NCBI GenBank assembly: GCA_964400105.1
Contig: CAYNTG010000025.1
Span: 1 to 28,066 of the forward strand
From: CAYNTG01 sp964400105
GTDB lineage: Bacteria; UBP14; UBA6098
Direction of reading: 5' to 3'
DNA length: 28,066 bases
The notes under the pieces are model-generated. The model was not told the DNA's origin. It made no database searches and saw only the letters and a list, made by a program, of their open reading frames with translations. The translations under genes were made by a program, and so were the position numbers. Within the stretch, counting starts at the first letter, position 1. Each line of letters starts with the position of its first letter. Of the stretch, positions 1-9,470 are shown one piece after another.

Positions 1-3000
1 ACGACATAGATATAAAGCCCCGGCGTCATCAGAAGGCCGTTTTCGTCGCGGCCATCCCATGCGCGCCCGACGACGTCGCCGTATTCGAGCTGCGCGGGAA
101 GCTCGTATCGCCTCACCGGGATATTGCGCTTCGTGAATATCGTGATCGTCGCGCCCTCGGTGGTCATGTTCGGCCAGTCGAAGATCGTTATCTCGTTGAC
201 ATCGTCGCCGCTCGGCGTGAACGGATTCGGCACCACCAAACACGGCGTCCACGGTTCGACATAGAAAATATAATCCGCGAGATGGACATTCGGGCCGCAA
301 AGATCGGGGGCATCGCCGGCTGTGAGATGGATATTCACTGTGTCTCCCGCCGTGAACTCGACGCCGTGCTCGTCTGGAATCCAGACAATCCTTCCGCCGA
401 GGCCTTCGGATACCCAGTCGAAATCGCCGATGTCATATTCCTCCCCATCGATTATCAGGATCAGGGTATTTGGATCGACCCCCGCGAGAAGGTCCTCCAC
501 GTCGATGATTATCTGCTGTCTGAGATTTCGCGTATAATTCGAGACCGGCTCGATCATATCGCTGGTAGGCTCTACGCGATCGATGTAAAAAACCCACGCA
601 AGCGGAGCATTTATGCAGGGATTTCCGAACATATCGTCCGCTGCGACGAGGGACGCGAACACCGTGTCGTGATCGTTCCAATCGGGATCGGGATTAAATG
701 TCAGATATGGGTCGAGCCAATTAACCCGATAATTCGTTGTTCCATATGTAGTTCCATCGACAAACAGCTCTATCGTCGATTCGACTATCGGATATGCCGA
801 CACCAATTCGACGATTATCGATTCGGGATCGCACGCCGAGATCGAATCCTCGGGAACGCGAATTATTGTTGCGACCGGCCCGCCGGTATCCACGACCGGA
901 TAGTCGCAGCAGTATATCGTATCGTTCGGTTCGCAGTAATCGACCGGCCCGTCGGTCGTTACGATGCAGAGCGTAACCGTATCGCCCGGAACGAGCGTTA
1001 TTCCACAATCCGACGGATTCCACTCGAAAGTGAACGACCTTTCAGCGATAGTCGAAGGCCCGGAGATCGGGCAGATTGTGCCGTCGAGAGTGATCGAGGT
1101 CGAATCGGGCATCAATCCGGCGACATCGTCGGTGAGCGTAATGCTCCAGTTGTCCGTCATTCCGGGGATAACCGGCCTTCCGCACGGCGGATCGAGCGCG
1201 ATAAGCAGTGGCGGCTGAAGGTCTATATAGAAGTCCCAGTAAACGGGAACCGGCAAAACTGCGCCGCACGAATCCTCCGCTTCGTTAAGGCAAACATGAA
1301 CCGTATCGCCGTGATTCCAAAGTGCCGACGGTGTGAATACGAGGGTGTCCGGTGTCCATGAAAGCTCGTCATCGGCGACGGTGTAATCGAAATCGCCGAC
1401 TCGAAGAACGATTGTGGAGGATTCTATCGGGCAATCCATCTCCGATGGCAAAACATTCATCACGATCCGCTGGTCGTCGCAGGCCGATATTGTGTTCGGG
1501 AGCGGCTCGACGATCGTCGCCGTTACGATTCCGGTATCCGTTGGAACAACATAGTCGCAGCAGATAACGGTATCGTGCGGATCGCAATACGCGATTCCGC
1601 TGTCGCCGGTATGGACGCATAAATTGAAAACCTGCCCCGGCGAAAGCGTCAGTCCGCCGTCGATGACCGGATTCCATGTGAATTCGGCAGTCGAGCCGGA
1701 GATCGTCAGCGCACCACCGAGATCGTAATCGACACCGTCGATGGAAACCGCGACCGATTCGATGAGCGCCGGGCCGTCTTCGAGAACGATATGGAAATCC
1801 GCGCCGGAATCGGCATCGATGCTCGATCCGCACGGCGGCGTCCAAGTCGTCGGAACCGGCGGCTGAAGATCGATTTCAAATGTCCAGCAGAGCGGGAGAA
1901 GATCGGAGCTGCCTCCGCAACTATCCTCGGCGGAGGTCAGGCAGACATCGACGGTTGTGCCGTGCGCCCAATCGACCGGCGGCGTCCATGTCAGAATCGG
2001 ATCGGTCCACGAAAGCTCGGAATCGGTGATATTGTAATCGATGCTTTCGACATTTAAGATAATCGTCGAAGGATCGACCGGGCAGAGCGAGTCCACAACG
2101 GAAATCGATAGAATTATCGCCTGATCCTCGCAGGCCGAGATCGTATTCGGCAGCGGCTCGATAATTGTCGGAGTGAGGCCGCACGACGAAGTGAAGATAT
2201 CGAAGGTGTCGGCCATATAATTTGGAAGGCACCAATCCGGCGAATCGGTAGCAGTCATATAGATGTTCACCGTATCGCCGCAATCGATTCCAAAACCGGT
2301 CATGTCGATAGAAACGGTCGAATCGCCGTCCCAAGTAACTTCCGGGTCGGTGAGATCGAGCGGTGTTCCGTCGATTATGAATAAAACCGACGATTCGTCC
2401 AATCCGGAAAGCGAGTCGAAAACAAACAGGTCGAGCGTGCTCCAACCCGCCGCGACAACCGTCGCACCCGGCGCCGGATCGATCCCCCAAACCACCGGCG
2501 GATCGAGATCGACATAGAACTCACCACAAACCGAATCGGGCAGCCAAACGGAATCGAGGTTCATCGCGGAAATAAGACATGCTTGCACCGTCGTGCCGCT
2601 CGGCCACATCGGCGCGGGATCGAATCGAAGCCTCGAAGCGCCGTCCCATGTAAGTTCAGCGTCGGCGGTTGTGTATGTCGCGCCGTTCACGCGAATTTTG
2701 ATAGAACTCTCGACGATTCCTACTGAATCGACAATGAGCCAGACAATCGAGTCCGGATCGCACGCCGTCCAGTCGCCGGTCGGGACATGTAGATATGTCG
2801 CGCTCGGCACGCCGCATTCCGCAGTTGCGAATAGCACCGACACCGCCGAAGCAGTATCTGCGGCGGTCGTTTCGATAGTATCACCGTCGCAAGCGATATA
2901 ACTTTGGGCGCAGTCGGTGTAACCGATGACATGCCATGTGTGTAATTCGCCACAGGGCAGTTCGATATAATAATCGGTCGAATCGAGTGTGGTAACGAAA

Positions 3001-6000
3001 GTGGCGTCGAGGTAAAAATCGTATGTCGCGTCGGCAGTCGGCGGAACCGGTGCCCACTGGAAATGAACAGGGCCGGGCATCTCGATTGCACCGTCGGTGG
3101 GCGTAAGAAGATCGACTCCGGTTATCGGTTCGTAATCGATTGTAAAGACGACCGTGTCGTATTCGATGCAGCCGATAGAGTCCATAACCTCGAGAACCAG
3201 CGTAACGCTCGTGTCCGCGAAAGTGTAATCTGGATTTGGCAGAGTGCTGAATTCCGTGCCGTCGGTGAACTGCCAGCTATACGAGAACGGCTCGATTCCG
3301 CCCGAAGCTGTCGGATCACAACCGAGCGTAATCGTCGCGCCGGGGCAGATATGGCCGTCCGGGCCGGCATCGATAACCAATTCGCTTAAAAGCAAAAATA
3401 CCGAATCCTCCGCGAAACACCACATCGAGTCATCCGTGACGACAACCCTCGCCCAGCCGGTAGAGCCGATCCATCCGGTGGGATTGCACTCGAGCGGATC
3501 GGCGAACATCGTTTCCGGCCACCAGTGACAATGATACGCGCCGCTGCCTCCGGTGACAATCGCCTCGAAATGAAGCGAGTCCGGCGAACAAAGAGCGGTG
3601 TCGGGATAAGCGGTAACCATTAGGTCGCAAGAGCTTACGATATAAATCCAGGTGCTGTCGCCGATATTCGGGCCGCACCAGTCAGGGCAATCGGTCATGC
3701 GGGTAATATCGACATCGATTGTATCGCCGGATGGAAGCGGAGTCGAAAGTGCGATCTCGAAACAAACCGTCGTATCGACACAGCCGTAAGGTCCGAACAC
3801 GTAAGGCGTTCCATCGACATCGACATAGACCGAATCGAGGCCGGAAAGATTATCGCGAACGCAAATCGTTATTGCGTCGGTGGTTGGCGGAATCTCCGAT
3901 CCGGGAACGGGAGATACGCTCACCACCACCGGCGCGCTGCGATCGATATAGAACTCCCAACAGACCGGCGCGATAAGGGGAACATCGTCTATGTTAATAG
4001 CGCTATCGACGCAGACGGAAACCGTTTCGCCATCCGCCCACATCGCGGAAGGCCGGAAAACCAGCGTCGAGTCGCCGTCCCATTCAAGCTCGGAATCCGA
4101 GGTGTGATAGCGCACTCCATCGACCGTCATGGAGATAGTGCTTTCAACGATACCTGCCGAATCGATAATAAACGCAACGATCGAGTCGGGATCGCAGGCC
4201 GTCCAGTCGCCATCGGGAACACGAACCGCGACGGCATAAGGCTCGGTGCATTCGACGGTATAGAAAATCGGGTCGCCGGACATCATCGTATCGATATAGG
4301 CCGTCACCGTAGTTTCGCCGCAGGAAACATAGGTCTCCATGCATTCGTTATATGCGAGAATCTCCCAATAATGCGACTCGCCGCATGGGAAATCGACCGT
4401 CACATGAGCCGAATCGATGCGCGAGAACATAGTAGTGCCGTCGAGGATGAAATCGTATAAATAACTTCCCGGAGGCGTCACAGACCACTCGAAATAAACA
4501 CCACCCACGGCCAAAGTCTCGTCGGGCGAGGGTGCAATTAGGTCGAGCGCGGTCATCTCGACGAAATCGATGTCGAAAACGACCGTATCGAAAGACTCGC
4601 AACCGAGTGAGTCGGTTACATGGAGGACGAAGCTCTCGCCGACATCGCCGAAGTCGTGTGTCGGGTGTTCCTCGGTATATAGCGGCGTTCCGGTTATATC
4701 GAGCCATTCGTAAGTATAAGGCTCGAAACCGCCGGTCGCTGCGGGGACGCATCCCAGCGGAACAGAGCTAAACGGGCAGATTACCCCATCCGGGCCGGCA
4801 TTGGCCACCGGATCGGAGACGATTATGCTCGCAGTGTCGCTCATCGAACACGCCAACGATTCGTCATAAACTGTTGCTATATAATTAACCGATGAATCTA
4901 CGATTGCAGTCGGGTTCTGGATTGTCGGATCGTCGAGGCCAGCGGTCGGGTTCCAAGAATAGGTCAGAAAGCCGCTTCCGCCAACGACATCGACCGAAAG
5001 GCCGATAGTCCCGCCACCGCAAAGAATAGTATCGGGATGAGCAACGACATCGAGATCGCACGGCAGCACCATGAACCACCAGCAGAAGCTCGTATCGTTC
5101 GGCGCACAATAATCGTATGTCGGGGCATCGAACAGGCTGTCGAGGCAGATAACCACGCTGTCGCCGGAAGTTATAGAAAGGCCGTCGAACGACAAATATC
5201 CGCCATCCCAAAAATATGTCCAACCCGTTGCGGGGATGCCGTTTATCTCGATATGAATATTATCGAACGAAGCCGCATCGACGCCCGCCGGGGTATCGGC
5301 GATGAATACGCCGACCGAATCCGGCGAAACAAACAGCACGCTGCCATCCGCAGGTATAAGCGGGTCGGGCATCGGCGGCTCGATATCGACCACGAAGCTG
5401 CACGGAGGAACGCTCGAAGCGCAGCCGCTCGAGTTGGCAACATTAACTACCTCGAAAACGATAGTGTCGCCGTGCACCCAGGGGATAGAAGTCGAAAATA
5501 TAATATTCACCGAATCTCCGCCATGGGCTACAATTCCCACCTCCGACGAGAGGTGGTCGTATGCCGCGCCGTCGACATTCAATCGGATGGACAATTCGTC
5601 GATGACATCCGTCGAGTCGAAGACGGTCCAGATAATCGTCTGATATTCGCACGAAGTAATCCCACCACACGGCGAGGGCACAACGACCCAGCCATGTGGA
5701 GAACCGGAAACCCCCACAAAGGCCGTGTCGTAATCCGTGCAACCGATATAATCGGTAACGGCGACTATATAATCCATTGAAACAGTTGGAGTTATAAGCG
5801 GATTCGCCTCGAAAGACGTAAATCCGGGCGGCACCGAGTTCCACTCGTATGTATATGGCGGGACACTGCCCGATCCGGTCGGCGCGCCGCCGATGGTTAT
5901 CGATGCGCCGGAACAGATAATCGTGTCCGGACCGGCATCGGCGAACGGCTGCACCGGATAGACCGAGCAAGAATCTATGGCATGGCAATAGGGATCGCCG

Positions 6001-8600
6001 CCGTAAATGTGAACCACATAAAGCGTCGTGTCGATGGGCGAAACCACGGGGTTCGCCTCGGTGCTGAACGTCGTTCCGCCCGGATATTCATACCAGCTAT
6101 AAGTATATGGCCCGACTCCGCCGGATGCCGTCGGGCTACCGCCGAGGGTCACGCTTTCGCCGATGCATATCGTTCTATCTGGCCCGGCATCCGGGATAAT
6201 CGGGGTAATCGTTATAATGACGAAATCCGTTGCCTCGCATCCCAATGTATCCGTTACGGTTACGGTAAATGTAATCGTAGTGTCTCCCCATGAAAAATCC
6301 GAGGAAAACCAGGGATTGGCCGCCGATGGATCGGACAAACCTCCGGTCGGGGTCCACGAATATGTCAGCGGGCCAAAGCCGCCGGAGCCGGTCGGACTTC
6401 CGCCGATGCTAATCGAAGCGCCGGGGCAAATCGTGGTGTCCCTTCCGGCGTCCGCCGATGGGTCGGAAACATAGACGGTCATCGTGTCGCTGTCCGTCGA
6501 GCTTTCGTCGTCCGTAACCGTTAAAATATAGGACGTAGTCACGCTCGGCGATGCCGTGGGATTGCCGACCGTCGCGCTCGAAAGGCCCGCGCCCGGCGAC
6601 CATGAATAAGAATACGGCGCAACTCCGCCGCCCGCCGGAGGTGAACCGCCGATGGCGGTGCTGGTTGTTATACATATATACTTATCCGGCCCGGCATCGG
6701 CGATAAGCGGAAGCTCCCCCGCAAGATAATATGTGCAGCACCACTCGGTGTCGTTCTCGCACGACATACAACCATCGGCCTCGACGAGGTCGTTAGCTTT
6801 CAAGCAAACCTCGATCTCGTGGGTCAAAAATGCGAGGCCGAGAATGCCCGCGCTATCGGCGCGGATCGTGCATGCAACCGCCCATCCACCGAACCATGAA
6901 TTTGGATCGAGCAGATAGGTTGTTGCGTCGAGATCGACATTACGGCTAAAATGGCCGGGGATCGGCAGGTCTGGAATGAATGCAATATCGTTAACTGTAA
7001 TTTGAACCGAGGTTAGGCTCGCCCATAACCCGATGAAATCCAGCGAAGCGAGTTCGGAGAAATCGAGGTCTCTGAGCATCATATCCAGCGGAGTCATTCC
7101 GACGCCGTCATCGTAAAGGAGCACGTTCAGAATAATATGCGCGGTGTCATCGAGCGTGCTGCCGCATGGTGGATCCCATGTAACTACGTCGTCGTGAGGC
7201 TCGCGCCACGCCGCGTGCAGCGGCCAGAGCGTTGCGTCGTGATGCTCCCACCAGACCGGATGCGGCGGCTCTATATCGACATTGAAATCGGTTTCGGGGA
7301 AGAAAAGTTGAGGGCATCCCGTAGCGTCTTCGCCGGCGGAGCATACGACCTCGACGTGATCGAGATGGCTCCATCCCGGCAACGATGGAACGAACCGCAA
7401 CCTTCCGCCGCGTGTGCCGGGAGTCCAGGTCAGATTGGGCGAAGCCGGATAACAGTGCGTCGCGCCATCGACCTGTATGCACAAGGTGTTGGGATCGACA
7501 CCGAGGTAACCGGTATATTCTATCTCGATATATTGATCCTCACAAGCCGTCCATCTTCCACTGTATTCGGGACATACAAAAGCAGCATCAGGCCCCGGAC
7601 ATCCGCAATCCTCGACCCATAAACAACCGACGATGGAATCGGAATAACTTCCCGAAGTAACCCGTATCATAAAACAATCTCCCCAGCCGCTGCATCCGGG
7701 AATTTCGGTGATATCCCAAAGGTATGTATGGCTGCCGCTCGCGGGAATCGGGCCGTAGCTCTGTGGATTCGGCGAATCGCCAACCATAATGCAGAAATCC
7801 GGCACAAGCTCCGCAACCACAGGGTCTAAAACGCCACCGGAGGTATTCGTTATCGTAATGTCGATTTCGACAACATCGGCGATATCGTCCACGATTTGAT
7901 CGAAAACATCGTTGAGAGTCGAAGAGCTGTAATCGAACCATCTGCCGTAACTCGTATCACAATAATCGTGAAAATCGTCCACGTCACCGCAATCGGCGCT
8001 GAGGATATAGACTGCTCCGCTCCATGTGAGAATCTGAGAAATCGTCGCAGAGGACGAAACGGTGCTCGCATCGTCGCATTCGTCTGTAATTTCAACAATT
8101 ATATGTTCACAGCCCGGTCGCCAATCAAAGTTATCTATGGCTTGGTAAATCGCGTCGGAATGATGTTCGTATCCGCCATCGCCGCTGCGTGCTTCATCGA
8201 GGATCGTCGAGAAGGTTGCGAGATTCTCCAACGTGGAGCCGTGAGGAAAGTTAACCGTTTCCGAATATGTTACCAATCCGAATCGAGGATCGAAACCCAC
8301 CGCAGCGATATTGTATGCGAAATGGTCGATGTCGTCCTGAAGGGAGTTGATGGTCCCGGCCATGCTCCCGGATGTATCGACACAAAAAACTATATCGACG
8401 CATCCGACGTCGTGGATACATTCGACCTCTTCAGAATACCACCAATCCTCGTGCGGCGAAGATGGCCGGTAATATCTGACGGCTCTTCCGCCCTTGCCGC
8501 GCACGGTGGCACTATCTATGCGAAACGGCTGTGAGAACGCAACGAAGGTTATCGAAAGCAGAATTAACAAAGCGAAGACAACGCGATAACAATTATTCAT
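1..8600 (-). CDS. Giant secreted vWA protein with PKD/Ig-like repeats and a FlgD/type IX-like C-terminal domain (3' end outside window)
   Basis: The frame opens at ATG 8600 and stays open to the window edge, giving at least 2866 residues with no stop codon. Residues 1-24 form a signal peptide (short polar start, then a run of Leu/Ile/Val/Phe). A von Willebrand factor A domain follows at about 66-245, with an intact metal-binding DTSGSM motif at 75-80. From about 629 comes a chain of PKD/SprB-like modules marked by DAGPD and ICxG, then Ig-like and fibronectin-like modules. The frame ends with a domain opening PNPFTPSGDDVNE (from about 2790) and continuing WDGRDENG and GLYIYV, which resembles FlgD Ig-like and type IX secretion C-terminal domains. 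Cysteines recur at equivalent places in the modules, which fits disulfides outside the cytoplasm. Likely role: surface or secreted adhesin or matrix protein. The exact ligand cannot be inferred. A promoter-like sequence lies at 8640-8670. Confidence 0.93.
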   Translation of the reverse strand, partial: MNNCYRVVFALLILLSITFVAFSQPFRIDSATVRGKGGRAVRYYRPSSPHEDWWYSEEVECIHDVGCVDIVFCVDTSGSMAGTINSLQDDIDHFAYNIAAVGFDPRFGLVTYSETVNFPHGSTLENLATFSTILDEARSGDGGYEHHSDAIYQAIDNFDWRPGCEHIIVEITDECDDASTVSSSATISQILTWSGAVYILSADCGDVDDFHDYCDTSYGRWFDYSSSTLNDVFDQIVDDIADVVEIDITITNTSGGVLDPVVAELVPDFCIMVGDSPNPQSYGPIPASGSHTYLWDITEIPGCSGWGDCFMIRVTSGSYSDSIVGCLWVEDCGCPGPDAAFVCPEYSGRWTACEDQYIEIEYTGYLGVDPNTLCIQVDGATHCYPASPNLTWTPGTRGGRLRFVPSLPGWSHLDHVEVVCSAGEDATGCPQLFFPETDFNVDIEPPHPVWWEHHDATLWPLHAAWREPHDDVVTWDPPCGSTLDDTAHIILNVLLYDDGVGMTPLDMMLRDLDFSELASLDFIGLWASLTSVQITVNDIAFIPDLPIPGHFSRNVDLDATTYLLDPNSWFGGWAVACTIRADSAGILGLAFLTHEIEVCLKANDLVEADGCMSCENDTEWCCTYYLAGELPLIADAGPDKYICITTSTAIGGSPPAGGGVAPYSYSWSPGAGLSSATVGNPTASPSVTTSYILTVTDDESSTDSDTMTVYVSDPSADAGRDTTICPGASISIGGSPTGSGGFGPLTYSWTPTGGLSDPSAANPWFSSDFSWGDTTITFTVTVTDTLGCEATDFVIITITPIIPDAGPDRTICIGESVTLGGSPTASGGVGPYTYSWYEYPGGTTFSTEANPVVSPIDTTLYVVHIYGGDPYCHAIDSCSVYPVQPFADAGPDTIICSGASITIGGAPTGSGSVPPYTYEWNSVPPGFTSFEANPLITPTVSMDYIVAVTDYIGCTDYDTAFVGVSGSPHGWVVVPSPCGGITSCEYQTIIWTVFDSTDVIDELSIRLNVDGAAYDHLSSEVGIVAHGGDSVNIIFSTSIPWVHGDTIVFEVVNVANSSGCASSVPPCSFVVDIEPPMPDPLIPADGSVLFVSPDSVGVFIADTPAGVDAASFDNIHIEINGIPATGWTYFWDGGYLSFDGLSITSGDSVVICLDSLFDAPTYDYCAPNDTSFCWWFMVLPCDLDVVAHPDTILCGGGTIGLSVDVVGGSGFLTYSWNPTAGLDDPTIQNPTAIVDSSVNYIATVYDESLACSMSDTASIIVSDPVANAGPDGVICPFSSVPLGCVPAATGGFEPYTYEWLDITGTPLYTEEHPTHDFGDVGESFVLHVTDSLGCESFDTVVFDIDFVEMTALDLIAPSPDETLAVGGVYFEWSVTPPGSYLYDFILDGTTMFSRIDSAHVTVDFPCGESHYWEILAYNECMETYVSCGETTVTAYIDTMMSGDPIFYTVECTEPYAVAVRVPDGDWTACDPDSIVAFIIDSAGIVESTISMTVDGVRYHTSDSELEWDGDSTLVFRPSAMWADGETVSVCVDSAINIDDVPLIAPVCWEFYIDRSAPVVVSVSPVPGSEIPPTTDAITICVRDNLSGLDSVYVDVDGTPYVFGPYGCVDTTVCFEIALSTPLPSGDTIDVDITRMTDCPDWCGPNIGDSTWIYIVSSCDLMVTAYPDTALCSPDSLHFEAIVTGGSGAYHCHWWPETMFADPLECNPTGWIGSTGWARVVVTDDSMWCFAEDSVFLLLSELVIDAGPDGHICPGATITLGCDPTASGGIEPFSYSWQFTDGTEFSTLPNPDYTFADTSVTLVLEVMDSIGCIEYDTVVFTIDYEPITGVDLLTPTDGAIEMPGPVHFQWAPVPPTADATYDFYLDATFVTTLDSTDYYIELPCGELHTWHVIGYTDCAQSYIACDGDTIETTAADTASAVSVLFATAECGVPSATYLHVPTGDWTACDPDSIVWLIVDSVGIVESSIKIRVNGATYTTADAELTWDGASRLRFDPAPMWPSGTTVQACLISAMNLDSVWLPDSVCGEFYVDLDPPVVWGIDPAPGATVVAAGWSTLDLFVFDSLSGLDESSVLFIIDGTPLDLTDPEVTWDGDSTVSIDMTGFGIDCGDTVNIYMTATDSPDWCLPNYMADTFDIFTSSCGLTPTIIEPLPNTISACEDQAIILSISVVDSLCPVDPSTIILNVESIDYNITDSELSWTDPILTWTPPVDWAHGTTVDVCLTSAEDSCGGSSDLLPLCWTFEIDLQPPVPTTWTPPCGSSIDADSGADFHIVLEDGPALIESVAVSIDGVDYDLGGALTISGSTAEFTWNPVIDGGLTLSPGQVFNLCVHTGDSGIAYCDPHDTVICCDYVVPTDTGIVTATIVEPLPNTISACDDQRIVMNVLPSEMDCPIESSTIVLRVGDFDYTVADDELSWTPDTLVFTPSALWNHGDTVHVCLNEAEDSCGAVLPVPVYWDFYIDLQPPLLIALDPPCGRPVIPGMTDNWSITLTDDVAGLMPDSTSITLDGTICPISGPSTIAERSFTFEWNPSDCGITLVPGDTVTLCIVTTDGPVDYCEPNDTIYCCDYPVVDTGGPVATIIRVPEDSISACDPESIIVELVSAYPIVESTIELFVDGTTYGTTNYRVNWLDPYLTFNPDPDWNDHDTVFASLVAADDMFGNPCINAPLAWVFYIDRVEPTSDMIEPVSNYTRNLRQQIIIDVEDLLAGVDPNTLILIIDGEEYDIGDFDWVSEGLGGRIVWIPDEHGVEFTAGDTVNIHLTAGDAPDLCGPNVHLADYIFYVEPWTPCLVVPNPFTPSGDDVNEITIFDWPNMTTEGATITIFTKRNIPVRRYELPAQLEYGDVVGRAWDGRDENGLLMTPGLYIYV

Positions 8601-8639
8601 GGTAATCCCGTGTTGAACTTAAAGGTCGATCCAATCAGT

Positions 8640-8670
8640 ATAATAAAGAAATGTATATATGATAAGTCAA
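8640..8670 (-). promoter_or_regulatory. Putative promoter of the giant vWA gene
   Basis: On the minus strand, TTGACT (8665-8670) is followed 19 bases later by TATTAT (8640-8645). The spacing is longer than ideal; TTATTA gives 18. It lies about 40 bases upstream of the start codon in an AT-rich gap. The Shine-Dalgarno match upstream of the ATG is poor. Confidence 0.4.
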
Positions 8671-8671
8671 G

Positions 8672-8693
8672 CGATAATGCGAAATAATTATCG
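8672..8693. promoter_or_regulatory. Inverted repeat directly upstream of the giant-gene -35 box
   Basis: CGATAAT (8672-8678) and ATTATCG (8687-8693) form a perfect 7-bp inverted repeat with an 8-base centre, ending two bases from the proposed -35. A second repeat, TCGAGC (8691-8696) with GCTCGA (8711-8716), overlaps it. They could be a regulator site, or weak termination structure behind the DUF134 gene. Confidence 0.35.
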
Positions 8694-8751
8694 AGCAGGG
8701 ATGGTATTACGCTCGACCAAGGGCAGCTTTACACCATTCAATGTGGAATCT

Positions 8752-9123
8752 TCAGCGTCCGGCGCCATGTCTCCCGCGACCTCCGCGCCATCGATGCATT
8801 CCCCCTCCCGGTCCTCTTCGCTTTCGCGGCCCAAAATCGACGTTATCCGAATCCTCTATCGTGAAAGCGTGGCCGTGGATTATCGCATGGGCAATTTTTT
8901 CGTGGGCGGCGGATAGGATTCTGCCAAATGTTTGCCGCGAAACGCCCATACTTTCGGCGGCTTCCTGTTGGTAAAGGTGTTCGAGGTCGGCGAGTCTAAT
9001 GGCTTCGATCTCGTCGGGAGTTAGAACGACGTTTTCGAGCTCCGCCAGAGGCACGCCGACGGGCTTGAAATATCGCACCGTCGGCACGCCTTCGACGAAC
9101 CGCCTTTTTCTCGGACGGGTCAT
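8752..9123 (-). CDS. DUF134 (UPF0251) family helix-turn-helix DNA-binding protein
   Basis: This 123-residue protein begins with a basic segment (MTRPRKRR), has the family-typical stretch VRYFKPVGVPL, then a sigma-like helix-turn-helix at about 41-88 (LTPDEIEAIRLADLE, then VSRQTFGRIL). The C-terminus is Gly/Arg-rich. These are the hallmarks of DUF134 (UPF0251), a family of predicted DNA-binding proteins common in methanogens and anaerobic bacteria and often found beside DUF5320 and NifX-like iron-molybdenum cofactor proteins. It is the last gene of a three-gene operon, 4 bases after the DUF5320 stop, and no NifX-like gene is present here. As the only DNA-binding protein in the operon, it may be the autoregulator acting on the palindrome at 10349-10362. 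That role is inferred. Confidence 0.9.
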   Translation of the reverse strand: MTRPRKRRFVEGVPTVRYFKPVGVPLAELENVVLTPDEIEAIRLADLEHLYQQEAAESMGVSRQTFGRILSAAHEKIAHAIIHGHAFTIEDSDNVDFGPRKRRGPGGGMHRWRGGRGRHGAGR

Positions 9124-9127
9124 TGGC

Positions 9128-9454
9128 CTATTCTTTTTCGAGTTCGCCGAGGCGTTTTTGCAACGCTTCGAGTTCGGCGCTAATCTCGCCTATATAGGCC
9201 TTTAGATCCGCCTTCTCGTCCACGGCGCTCATTCTCGCAACTGGTTCGTCGTAAAAAACCGGACGTCCGCGCCGTGCGGAACGCCATCCCATTCCACGAC
9301 CATATCCGCGACCGGGGCCGCGTCCCATTCCCATCCCCATTCCACGTCCACCGCCAGCGGTATATCCGGGGCTGTCGTATCCATTGCAAAAGCCGAGGCC
9401 TCTGCCTGTTCTCGAACCAAATCCATCTGGTCCAGTTCTGTCTCCTCTTGGCAT
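9128..9454 (-). CDS. DUF5320 domain protein
   Basis: The 108-residue protein starts with the typical DUF5320 signature: MPRGDRTGP, then TGRGLGFCNGY with a single Cys and a PGY. A low-complexity Gly/Met/Arg segment follows (about 35-60), and a charged C-terminal helix (about 78-108, KADLKAYIGEISAELEALQ) is likely to form a coiled coil. The function of the family is unknown; it usually sits beside DUF134 and dinitrogenase-cofactor-like proteins in anaerobes. A strong Shine-Dalgarno, AGGAGG, lies 7 bases before the ATG. It is 16 bases downstream of the DUF89 gene and 4 bases upstream of the DUF134 gene, so the three are surely co-transcribed. Confidence 0.85.
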   Translation of the reverse strand: MPRGDRTGPDGFGSRTGRGLGFCNGYDSPGYTAGGGRGMGMGMGRGPGRGYGRGMGWRSARRGRPVFYDEPVARMSAVDEKADLKAYIGEISAELEALQKRLGELEKE

Positions 9455-9470
9455 TTTAAACCTCCTGTGT

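Noticed and set aside
282..1361. 359-codon plus-strand open frame
   Set aside because: It lies exactly antisense and in register to the giant vWA gene, has no family resemblance, and is a by-product of that gene's codon use.
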